Shown piece after piece: positions 36,138 through 45,502 of a stretch of DNA of 64,000 nt; within the stretch, counting starts at the first letter, position 1; each line of letters opens with the position of its first letter. A program made the position numbers and the translations under genes. The stretch covers positions 930,001 to 994,000 of the forward strand of contig JASBNA010000001.1 of assembly GCA_038087015.1 (NCBI GenBank), given 5' to 3'. Origin of the DNA: Cerrena zonata. Lineage: Eukaryota > Basidiomycota > Agaricomycetes > Polyporales > Cerrenaceae. Under the pieces are notes generated by a model. That model saw only the letters and a program-made list of their open reading frames with translations, did no database searches and had not been told where the DNA came from.

Positions 36138-38424
36138 GACTGGTCGTCGTTTGTTCGTTATCAACGTTAAAGTGGAAAGTGTGAGCTGGAAGCAAAGAGG
36201 GCGTTTGGGGAATCAATCAGTTTCAGAGCAGTTGTCGTTGTACACGTCTGATGGGTCTGGATTGTAAAGTTGTTCAAGTGGAGCAAAGGGGGGGAACACG
36301 ACAGCAACACAACTCGAAGCAAGAGGGGACGAAAGGCTAAAGGAGAGAAAGCCAGGTGAGAAGTTGTGCTGACCGAGGGAGGTCGAGTTGTATAATAATG
36401 GGTTTTAGCACTGCACACTTGATCTCGCTTGGAGTAATACAGTTGGAATGACCCCAGTATGGAAACGCCACATCAGTTCTTGCACCTCTCTCTACTTCGC
36501 CCATTGGTTCTCTTATCCTCTCCATCCTCCTGCCCAATGAGAAAACCCTCTATTTCGAGGGGGCAGAGTATACAAATAACGTATTATTTAGGTAACTTTA
36601 CATGGGGGTAAATGCTTCCGTCGCAACCGTACAACCGATCGCTATAGTATTCGAAATTGTCTAGGCTCAACTATCCACTTTTATCCACCGTTTTCGTACC
36701 ATGCGCTCTTCCCTCTCTTGTCGGGGGACGATAGAAGCAAGGTTGTTTGTATTTCGAAGATAAAGCCATTTCAAACTACGAGTCGACGACAATTGAAGCT
36801 CTAAATGGGATTCAATTTCTACATTGGCATCTTCAAATTCAAAGCTGCAGATGCAACTAACAGCTTTCCTGAGGTTGTAACTTTTGTCCGTAATTCAGCT
36901 TCAAGGCAGAGGCTTGGGTCCCTTGTGATTATTTTATCTCAGCTCGTGGAGTTATCAAGAAACGTTGAAAGCTAGAAGTTACCCTCCATTTGAAATGTCG
37001 GCGATAGTGGTCTGAAAGTTAATATGACTCATCGCAATGCTCCTTGACGCGGATCGTCAAACAGCAACACAGAATAGGTGTGACGTATAGGGAAGAGGTA
37101 TTAGTATGAGGAGAACTGAAGAAGTGCGGGAGAAACTAGCCCTAGTAGTTGGGAACCTCGGATGCCAGATAGTACTCTATTTGAAACGCGGTGATAGTGG
37201 TTTGAAAATTATCATTCTGACTTGTCGCAAGGTTCGAGGAGCTTGGGATACAGTAACTCGAAAGGATTGGTACTTATGAAGGACAAGTACGAGGAGAAAT
37301 CAAGAAATACGGGAGAAGAGTCTTCGAGGTAGGTGTGGACCCAACTAACTGGCTTACTAGCAGCCCATAACATCTTCTTGGCTGAGATCCCTTTTCATGA
37401 TGGTGGCCGATGGCACGTAAGATATCGATTCCCAGAGGGTGCTGGGACACAGGATCGCCGCCCGAGAAAGATCTTGTAGAAGGGAAGACAGTGCTTTTCA
37501 TGGCTAGAGCACATCGAAAGGTCAAAGGCCTGTGAGAATGAAGAACGGAGCGCCCAAAACCATTGACCTTCAGCGTCTAGAAGTCGATCCGGTTTTGGTT
37601 AACCAAGTTTACCCTCGAGGTACGAAGAGAGCCAACATTTACGAATATGGCTTGAAAGCTCCAATGGTACTCGAACAAGGCATAATTACATGCAGTAGCA
37701 TTGATTGTAATGGAGGAGGAGCGGTTTCTAAGTCGACGAAAACACGTGCGGCGAGAAGTTGCGGCTTGGACCTTCGGATGGTCTTCAGACTTCACTGCCT
37801 TCGAGGTGCAGAGGGAGCATGGATGTATGTCTCCTACCGCGGCAGCTCTTATAGCAGTACTATGGAAGGTCTGTTAGAATAAAATATTACGAGACGTAGC
37901 AGAAGACGCGACATACCTGTATCTGTATTAATCCTGGGCGGCCAGAGCCATTCATCGCCGGCAGGACGAGTCACCCCAAATACAACGGCCGGAAACCCTG
38001 AATGATATCAGAATATTCTATGACTTAAGACACATGATGATGCCGTGCCAAGATGCCAATCATCGTCGAAGAACTTACCGGAAAGAGGTGTGTATTAGGA
38101 CACGAGGAGGGGTCAGGACGAGGTGGCGCGGTGAACGGTCAATGCGACAATGGAAAATCGGAACAAGAGAGTTCCCTCGGGGGGTTCCCGCACCGCAACG
38201 GGGGCCCGAAGAGGTATAGGTTGATGTAGCGGAGTTGCAGGAGTCAAAGACCCCGTACTAAGCGAGTGGCGAGGGGAGGTAAACAGGTATAAAGGCCTTA
38301 TACGCCTCGTCTCATATCCCCAGCTTTCTCAAGCATCTGCACGCACCAATACCGAGCAATCCCATACACCGACCATTGTCCCTCGTCGACGTACCCACTT
38401 CTACCCACTCTCCAACCCAACATA
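36138..38424. other. 2.3-kb region without a supported gene; diverged repeats
   Basis: The first 400 bases are the leader and promoter of the kinase gene. Farther on are two diverged copies of a segment of about 180-190 bp (36985-37175 and 37176-37330). Open frames at 37274-37525 (-), 37577-37795 (-) and 37532-37882 (+) show no domain, and their translations break up quickly. It may be a decayed gene; I could not identify a parent family. The bases from about 38230 to 38424 look like the promoter and leader of the next gene. Confidence 0.4.
36985..37330. repeat. Diverged tandem repeat of about 185 bp
   Basis: Both copies contain TTTGAAA followed within ten bases by GATAGTGGT(C/T)TGAAA(G/A)TT, then a GA(C)T(C/T)(A/G)TCGCAA stretch. 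About 100 bases later comes AGTA(T/C)GAGGAGAA, followed by GAAGAA or CAAGAA and CGGGAGAA. The shared order of several blocks argues for duplication rather than chance. Confidence 0.5.
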
Positions 38425-39140
38425 ATGTCCTTTGGTTTTGGCTTTGCGCAATCTCTTGTCCCACAATGGGAATTGGTAAGTATCCGATGTCTTTGTTTGA
38501 GAGTGAACTCGCCACTGATAATAAACTCAACGTTCAGATCCAGGCAAACATCTGCCCTGACTCCCCTACTTCGGCATCCGACACTGTCAACAGTGTCATC
38601 AGCTCGCTCTTTGACGTCGCAAGCGATGTCGATGACGAGTCCGACCACACCGTGTATTCGTCCGATGGGGAGTGCGACTACTCCGTGCTACCTGGGGAGC
38701 ACACCGGTCACTCCAAGGATGAAAACCTCGAGGGCCGCATCAACATGCATGCCAACGTCGAGCGCGTGCTTGGCTCTCTTGCCCTCGCCGACCCTGACGA
38801 TGAGGTTATCCCCGCTCGCTACGCTGAGCGGGATCCGTCTTACTATCCCAAACGGATCCAATCCCACTATCCTACGCCAATTGGTCAAAGGCCTTACAGG
38901 CCATGGCCCTTGCCCGATGAGGAGCAACGCCCAACTGGGAATCAACCCCATGGGCAAAAGACCATAACCCGTAACGTCGTTCAACCAACGACATACCCCA
39001 CTCGAAGATTAGATGATGACAATGTCTTCACCTACTTCGAGAAGATCCTGCAGGAGCCTTGGGGAGGATTCTACCAAGCTAGGGATGCACCTAGGCTTTG
39101 GAGTATCCAGGGCCTCCCTGCGCAGCGAGGAAGACGATGA
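38425..39140 (+). CDS. Hypothetical acidic/Pro-rich protein, 217 aa
   Basis: Exons 38425-38475 and 38538-39140 join in phase 0 across a 62-nt GTAAGT...TTCAG intron. I do not recognise the protein. It starts MSFGFGFAQSLVPQWEL, continues with an acidic serine-rich segment (SLFDVASDVDDESDHTVYSS), then a Tyr/Pro-rich region (RPYRPWPLPDEEQRPTGN) and a more conserved-looking end (NVFTYFEKILQEPWGGFYQA). There is no signal peptide or transmembrane helix. The intron and codon use favour a real gene. It may be a lineage-specific, largely disordered protein. Confidence 0.55.
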
Positions 39141-39919
39141 AGATCATCGAGGGTCAGTATTGACCTTTGATGAATCATATACCTAACAGAATGTTGTTGT
39201 ACCTTGATCAGGACAACGTTGTATTACTATTTGACACAACTCACCGCTCTTGTTATTTCTTTTCCTCTTCAAGTTGTACTATTAGATGTCACCGGCTTCC
39301 ATAACTGATTTGTTCTCTTGAATACAAGGCTTCTTTGTTTTGCTTTCCCCTGAAAACCTTTGGTGATCGATGGACGCGTAAGCCTCTGTGATGGATCGTG
39401 TGGTAAGAGTTCAGCCTTACTTTCGACGAAAAAAATATTGAGTCCATAAAAGGAAGGCGAGTGCACTGTTTTTGGAAAGTTAAACGGTTACATCGGGGCT
39501 ATGCATTTCAATAACCGTGCCAAATGACACCCATTTCATCCTGCACTCTGTTCTCTAAGACAAATCCCAACTGCATGTCCAGATGTCAGACTCAAGCCTT
39601 GAATTCGACAAGTTAGCTAAGGAAACAGATGTGCCTTACGAAAACCTGAGTATACTAATACTACTACGTATAACGAGTACCTTGTTCTCTTCTCAAGCCA
39701 CCTGCTCGCCTCGATATACACGTCAAGGATCAACGTCTCGCCGAAGCTCGGCTGAGAACACTATGTCATCTGTCATATTGAATCCTAATGATGTAGAAAC
39801 ATCGATATATTTATTTAAACCTACAGCGATATCGATATCGTCCTCAATGAGTGATTGCGCAAACGAGCGACAGTCCGAAAACATTGCTAATAGTACAAGA
39901 AAGATAAGAACAACAACGA
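39141..39919. other. Region between convergent genes
   Basis: This holds the 3' UTRs of the flanking genes. A plus-strand frame at 39583-40077 overlaps the opposite gene and has no domain. I call no gene here. Confidence 0.45.
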
Positions 39920-41298
39920 TTACCAAGGTCGACCAAATTGCGACCCCGGTTGTCCTCCTGGTTGAGTCGGCCAGCTCGGCTGGTAACCGGTCTGGCAATT
40001 TGTCTGGTTATATCCGGGGTATGTCTGTTGTGTGGGCATCGGCTGTTGACCATATGAAGGGTAATTCTGATGAGTAGTAGACTGGTATGAGGGATTCGGG
40101 TTATAAGAGGCAGGGTTCGAATAGTTCGAATAATTATTGAAAGAGTTTGCATGGAGTTGTTGTGCTGCAGGCACGTACGAAGCACGTTGGGGTATAGGGC
40201 TTACATATGTAGACGCTCTGTTTGCCCTAGATTTGAATTCAGGCGACGAGAACTAAGACAAATCCCGAAAGTACTTACGGAGGATGAGCGGGCATCTTTG
40301 ATGCTGCCTTGGGCGTTCGAGATGGGACATACGAAGACACCGCAGAACTTAACATGACACCATTAAATATTGAGTTATTTAAATGAGTAATTGAACTTAC
40401 GCATAAAATGAAGCAGCGTCCACTTTCTGGGGCAAAGGTTCCTCCTCTGGTAAACCATATCGAGGTTTCTTATTATAGGCAACCTGGGGGTTGAAGGGCA
40501 CTCTTGGCCCGATCATGGAGAACTCAGCAGTCGATCTCTGCTGAACAGGCAGTTGTACAGGCATCCTTGGAACAGGAGGGGGTTGTGCAGACATAGGACG
40601 AGGGGCGGGAGGGGCGTGCTGATAGCTGGATTGTGGAGTGTGTGAGCGTGGGTTGGTGGGGAACCCAAACGACGGTGGTTGCAGGACAGGCGATTGTAAT
40701 GGTGAAGCTGGTCTAGAATCGCCTGCGCTGTAGGACATGACTATAGGAGGACCAGGCTGAACCGCATGTGGGTCCTCGTAAGGCGGTCCATCGAGTGAAG
40801 GGCCAACAGCCTCAAAAGACGGCGGTGGAGTCGGTTCCCTCTCATAACTCGCCCTTCTTGGTGGAGAAGGCAAGCTTCCACGAGCGGGATGAGATGGAGC
40901 TGGCTGAGAGCTAGATGATTGAGGTATCCTATCCAATTGAGCCTCCGCGTACCAGCTCGGGCGCTCTTTTTCCTTTCGAGAAGGAGGCGACTGGGCGGAT
41001 TTTTTGTGGATGCGTAAAGGAGCAATTTCTGAATCGTTAGAAGACATGCCAGCCTCCTTAGCCTTCGCTCTGGCCGTGTCACTGACTGGAAGTTGTGGTG
41101 GATTGGATGAAGTCGAAGATGAGCCTGAGATACTCATCCGGGCCGCCGCTGCTTCGAACGCACTCTCATCCCAAGCTTCCCATAAATCGTCATTTGTAGG
41201 CCCATGACTGGTCTCAGCCAAACTAGCCTCTAAGGCGTGCGATGTCTTTTGATCATATTGTTGATCTGTAAGCTCGTAAGCTGGAGGCGGAGGAGAAT
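39920..41298 (-). CDS. Pro/Ser-rich protein with PPAY motif, unknown function; first exon not resolved
   Basis: Coding exons recovered on the minus strand are 41298-40401, 40347-40279 and 40226-39920, about 424 aa. The first one follows a good CAG acceptor and continues an open frame, so a short starting exon lies farther upstream (about 41330-41400); I could not place it with a proper donor. The sequence starts DSPPPPAYELTDQQYDQK, with a PPxY motif that can bind WW domains. A helical acidic part follows (DDLWEAWDESAFEAAAARMS). After that come long proline-, serine- and glutamine-rich stretches (PPRRASYEREPTPPPSFE and similar) and a tyrosine/glutamine/proline-rich end. Such proteins are often trafficking or arrestin-type adaptors, but nothing here proves it. 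Confidence 0.6.
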
Positions 41299-41870
41299 CT
41301 GTTTCGTCAAAAAAGTGCTGGGTCAGACATACAAGATCAGGGAAAATGGAGGTAGAGAAGAGAGATGAGTTAGACCGAGGATGACGGGAAACTCATGTAA
41401 TTAGAGGAAGTCCCAACGCACTGCCCTACGGCAGGCAGGCAGACAAACTACGTCGCCAAGCGCCGTCAGATCTGTCTTGTCAATTTCATTTGTCCTTTTA
41501 TAAGTAGCACTGGTACCTGGGTTATCGGGAAGTAATTTAATTTGTGACGCTGCAGCCCAGGACAACATCCACGACGCATTATATCTTACAAGGACGTAGA
41601 AAGCAGTCTACAAGTTACGAGGATGTGAATGTGTAGTGCTGTGTTCGAGGATATGAATAAGAACAATGCATATGGGCGGGGGCCCTGCGAGAACTGTCGC
41701 CAAACGCCGGATACCCGATCAAACCATGATACCCGTTTATGGGACTGTGGCTGCAGTCTTGGCAACTTTTGTAATGTCCCAAATGCTCTCACTTCGGATG
41801 TCGGGGATGACATGTTCCTAGCTTCATTCGCCTCGAGGTGGTGATGTCAGGTTGAGAAGGTACGTCCTCA
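41299..41870. other. Upstream part of the Pro-rich gene and 3' flank of the PDK-family gene
   Basis: The region should contain the missing first exon and promoter of the Pro-rich gene. An ATG at 41396 (minus) opens MSFPSSS but lacks a phase-matching donor. Nothing else is supported. Confidence 0.4.
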
Positions 41871-43831
41871 TTATACCTCAATTCCCTCTAAATTTGTACC
41901 CTGAGAGGCGCTGTCAGTAGCTTGCTTTCCACGATGGAGATTGTCTCTTACGAGTCTCGGTAACCGAAGATACACATCAGTCCCTAGATTCATGCAACAG
42001 TGTCAACTTGAGTGAAGTTAAGAGCAGATAAAAATAGACAGTATACGCACCGTATCCATCCATGCTGATCAACTCCAATGAACCGCCAAAGTATCTGTGC
42101 AAAATGCGTCAGTCATTTTGATTTCAATCAGAGTTTACACAGGTTACTCACGTAGCGTAGATATTGCTCATAGGCAATCCAATTCCGATGCGTGGTAAGG
42201 GCTCCGAAGAATCCTCGGAACCTGCATGACGCTTATTCTCCCCGCCCTCTGTCGGACGTTGCCAGGTGTCAAGTTGCTCATCAACAGTAGCCTTCACGCC
42301 CCGCTTTCGCGAACTGGCACTCCGCAGCGCGCCGAGCCTGGCGGCTTCTAACCTCATGGAATTCCTCTCATGCGAGAAAGAAAAGAGATCAGAAGGCGAC
42401 TTGATTTGCGCATTCATAAGACCACCACCTACAACTTCCCTTCATCATCTGGCCTTTTGCTGTTTATGTCTAAACATACCTTGGTCGGAGATGCGTACTG
42501 TGACATGGTTGTTACCTGATACAATAGTCGCATTGATAGGTGGTGACTGTGATATCGCGGGATGTTTCAGTCGTGTTGCACGAAAAGCCTGTTCGAACAA
42601 TAACAAATATAAATATAAGATGTTACGTAGCAGAGAACCAAGCTATGACCACATACGTTCTTGAGCAGTTCAAATATGATATAGCTTGTTGATGTAAGGC
42701 GCAAACTATGATTGGCGATCCCGAGCGAGTACTCACTCAAGATGTTCCCGAATGTAAGCAAACTTGCTGTCCAAGTGACCATCAACGATCACTTCTGGCC
42801 AACTTGCAGTGTTGACACCTTCTTCGATGTCCCCGTCAACGTCGAGAGGTCGGCTTCGGAGGTAACTTGTACACCTTTCGATACAATCTTTGATATCCAA
42901 TCCTGTTTGTATGATGCCAACGTGATCGTTAGCAGGCCGACCTTGTTGGAAGACTTGCATATCTTTAGAAAGAGTGATATGGTGTTCTGCGAGGACACGC
43001 CTTGAGATTCGGGAAACAAGCATTCGTTGCATAAATGTGTCTAGACGATCTGGGGCGAGGTATGGTGAGGAAAGAGACAAGCCCAGGGAAAGGCTCGGGA
43101 TGACAGTCGCACTGTGACTATGTTAACGAAGCAATATGTTTCCTGACATGAGAAGTGCTCACTGTTCGTCCAGAATCTCTCTCAAGAATTCGCAAAAGGC
43201 ATCGTTGTCTGCCATTGTCTCGATCTGAGGGTACCGTCGGAACCTACAAACACGGTATTAAAAAAAATAGGGGAACAAGCGGGGAATACATACTTTTCAA
43301 ATGCTAACCAGTACAACTGTTGTACAATAATAGGTTTTGATTTCGTGATAGACATACAGATAGCCAAGACTTACTTCATACACTTTTGCGACTCCTTCTT
43401 GAGTGACTACAACATACGGGAGTGCTTGCATGTCTCTCAGCCTATGTGCTATCCGAACTGGAAGCTCTGTCCGCACATAGTTCGCACTCTAATAGATGTC
43501 AATATACTGATAGAGTCATTGGGTGAGCTGAATGACCTTGATCAGGCGCTCCTCATTCATAGAACGTCCAAAAAACACCTAGAGGCGATAGGAGGTGTGA
43601 GTCATTGCAACTCGATAAGAAGAGCTCGTGCTGTAGTACCAGCTGCCTCAGTGTTAGCCTTTGTGCCTTCTTATTTGCATAAAGCTCTAGTTGTCGATTT
43701 TGATAGAAGTGTACAGCAGATGAAATGCTGCGGGAGCCTGCTTGTGCCTGCACGGTATGGCCCCATGTTTTCGTTATACACCTTGAGCCAGTACTAGTGA
43801 AAGTATGGAAAGAGGATCGAAGCCATAGCAT
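41871..43831 (-). CDS. Mitochondrial PDK/BCKDK-family protein kinase (pyruvate or branched-chain ketoacid dehydrogenase kinase)
   Basis: The enzyme phosphorylates and turns off a mitochondrial 2-oxoacid dehydrogenase. Twelve minus-strand exons are proposed: 43831-43640, 43578-43537, 43488-43375, 43316-43294, 43243-43163, 43117-42737, 42684-42657, 42588-42480, 42428-42152, 42094-42051, 41983-41952 and 41900-41871, giving 450 aa in perfect phase. An Arg/Ser-rich mitochondrial-type start comes first. Then follow HFYQNRQLELYANKKAQRLT, VFFGRSMNEERLIK, ELPVRIAHRLRDMQALPYVV, VYELYWLAFEKFRRYPQIE, the phosphotransfer-region His pair in LDEHHSATVIPSL, VIVDGHLDSKFAYIREHL, N-box FELLKNAFRAT, G1 DQGGGL, and G2 GIGLPMSNIYATYFGG. 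The end reads RLGTNLEGIEV. Long inserts of about 65 residues between G1 and G2 are common in fungal members. Which dehydrogenase it regulates cannot be told from sequence. Confidence 0.93.
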
Positions 43832-44153
43832 TATACGAAGCAGCTGAGACCCTGTAAACCAGAAAGTGGTTACAAGCAAACAGGGTCTTTACGGGATGTT
43901 AGAACTTTGCATATTCGGAAGCTTTAGAGTCATTGCAGTTATGATCGGGTGTCGGAGCGGGTGACGTAAAATTTCAGATGCGCTATGGAGATATGACATC
44001 CGGTAATCAAATTTTACCTCAAGCATAACCAGAAAGTGGTGTGCTATTGTAGGTCCAGAAAGCTCAATACTTGAACATCGATTGGCTATAAGAAATATCT
44101 AAAGTGACACCTACCCATTCGACCACAAAACGAGAGTAATTATACAGACAGGA
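43832..44153. other. Short intergenic region
   Basis: Promoter of the PDK-family gene and 3' flank of the Mediator gene. An A-rich stretch with CCAGAAAGTGGT occurs twice (43859 and about 44029). Confidence 0.4.
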
Positions 44154-45241
44154 CTATAGTAAATCTTCCATACGAAGACCTCCAACAATGAGATAAGCTG
44201 ACCGTCGGTCGCGTTCTACTCCTGCCCAATCCCCTTTCCTAACCACGGGTTGTATATCCTCTCCTGAAACATAAATGGAATCATCATGAGTTGGCCCATT
44301 TGTATTTGTTTGCTCTTCTCCTTGTTGGTCCTCTTCACGCTCGGATAAAACCTCTTGCCATTGGAAGTCACTGATTGTGATAGCTACCGTCTTTGCATCT
44401 TCAAAATGAGGTAGCATTGACATGATGAAGTTAGACATCAGCTCAGATGTCACTTCCGTGGTCTGAGTAAACACAGGAAGTGGAAGATACTCCGCCTGTT
44501 GCAAATGGCGTCAGGCGTTAGAAGAAGAGAGGATTGAATCAACTTCCCTCCAGCAGCAAACCTTTGATTGTGCCTCCAGCAAGAGCAACGTTACCCGCTC
44601 GGACGATCCAATCAGTCCCGACAGTGTAAACATGACCAGAAATCGAGAGCTGAACGCCACTGTCTTGAAGTTTCTGAGGTCCTCCTGCGCCCTGTGGATG
44701 GTTCCGTGTAGTTACCCATGGTGCACGGAGTTGGTCTAATAGCTGCTCAAGCGAGCCAGGAGGAGTGACAGTAATGTACGTTTGTCGATAGTGGGACGGA
44801 TTATATGGAGGTGCTTCTCCAGGAGGTTGCTGCATGATTTCTGACCGAGAGGGTGCCGCAGGATCTTCCACTATCACAAATACATTATCTGACAAAAGTT
44901 GTCCACAACATCCTACATGTTAGGTTTTTCGCCGCACCTTTCATTGTAACGGTAGACATGGATCGTTCCAATCCGGGAATTGCACCCATGTTGGAACGAA
45001 AGGACTTGATAGTCATGTGCCATTTCTCTCGTACTGCACCCTGTTTGATATTGTCTCAATAACTGAACTGGTACACAACTTAGACCATCCACACGAACTC
45101 GGTGGTTTGAGAGTATATTCTTTTGAATTAATGCCAATCCTTCAGGAGGCGCATTTTGCCATCTAGCGAGTCTATGAAAGCCATAAATTAGGTGAGTGGG
45201 GAGGACTGATAAGCTCTTTTTACATACCCAGTAAATCCCAT
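44154..45241 (-). CDS. med20: Mediator complex subunit 20
   Basis: Med20 is a head-module subunit of Mediator, the coactivator bridging activators and RNA polymerase II. Minus-strand exons are 45241-45228, 45171-45086, 45033-44938, 44888-44548 and 44495-44154, about 292 aa. The small first exon encodes MGFTG and joins LARWQNAPPEGLALIQ, the standard N-terminus. Exon 3 gives KWHMTIKSFRSNMGAIPGLE. Exon 4 carries YITVTPPGSLEQLLDQLRAP and the diagnostic ISGHVYTVGTDWIVRAGNVA. Exon 5 continues AEYLPLPVFTQTTEVTSELM and ends in an acidic, less conserved tail. The join between exons 4 and 5 (LLLE to AEYLPLP) has a fine acceptor, but the base pair after the last Glu codon is GG, not GT or GC. This is either a non-canonical site or a mutation. 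The gene is divergent from ORC4 with 261 bp between starts. Confidence 0.88.
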
Positions 45242-45502
45242 AATATTTCGATGGCTTTCTGCACATCTCAGTGGAAGTCACAGTTAGAAACAACGGCGAA
45301 AGCCTGTCCCCTGAGTGAAACAAGCAATGAAGGCACGTGGGATGTAACGATAGTGTGACAGATCGCGTCCTGCGTTTCGATCGCGTCGTCAGTGCACTTA
45401 GGCTCGAGCTTAAGGTGTTACAGTTACTATATCGTCTTGTTTATATTGTTTTGTCTTCTAATTGACTTTATCCATTATAACTACGACCTAGGAGATACTT
45501 CG
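45242..45502. promoter_or_regulatory. Compact bidirectional promoter region of med20 and orc4
   Basis: Only 261 bases separate the two start codons of divergent genes for nuclear complexes. The plus-strand frame stays open upstream of the ORC4 ATG but has a hydrophobic, unlikely translation. No TATA box is evident. Confidence 0.45.

Noticed and set aside
39723..39998. Minus-strand frame with a perfect-looking transmembrane helix (TLVIVVVLIFLVLLAMF)
   Set aside because: It overlaps the end of the Pro-rich gene in another frame and comes from a T-rich stretch; no start, intron or homolog pattern supports it.
45392..45502. Upstream extension of ORC4 starting before 45503
   Set aside because: The frame is open but starts at a non-ATG codon and encodes a hydrophobic stretch unlike ORC4; the ATG at 45503 begins the basic MPPKRK.
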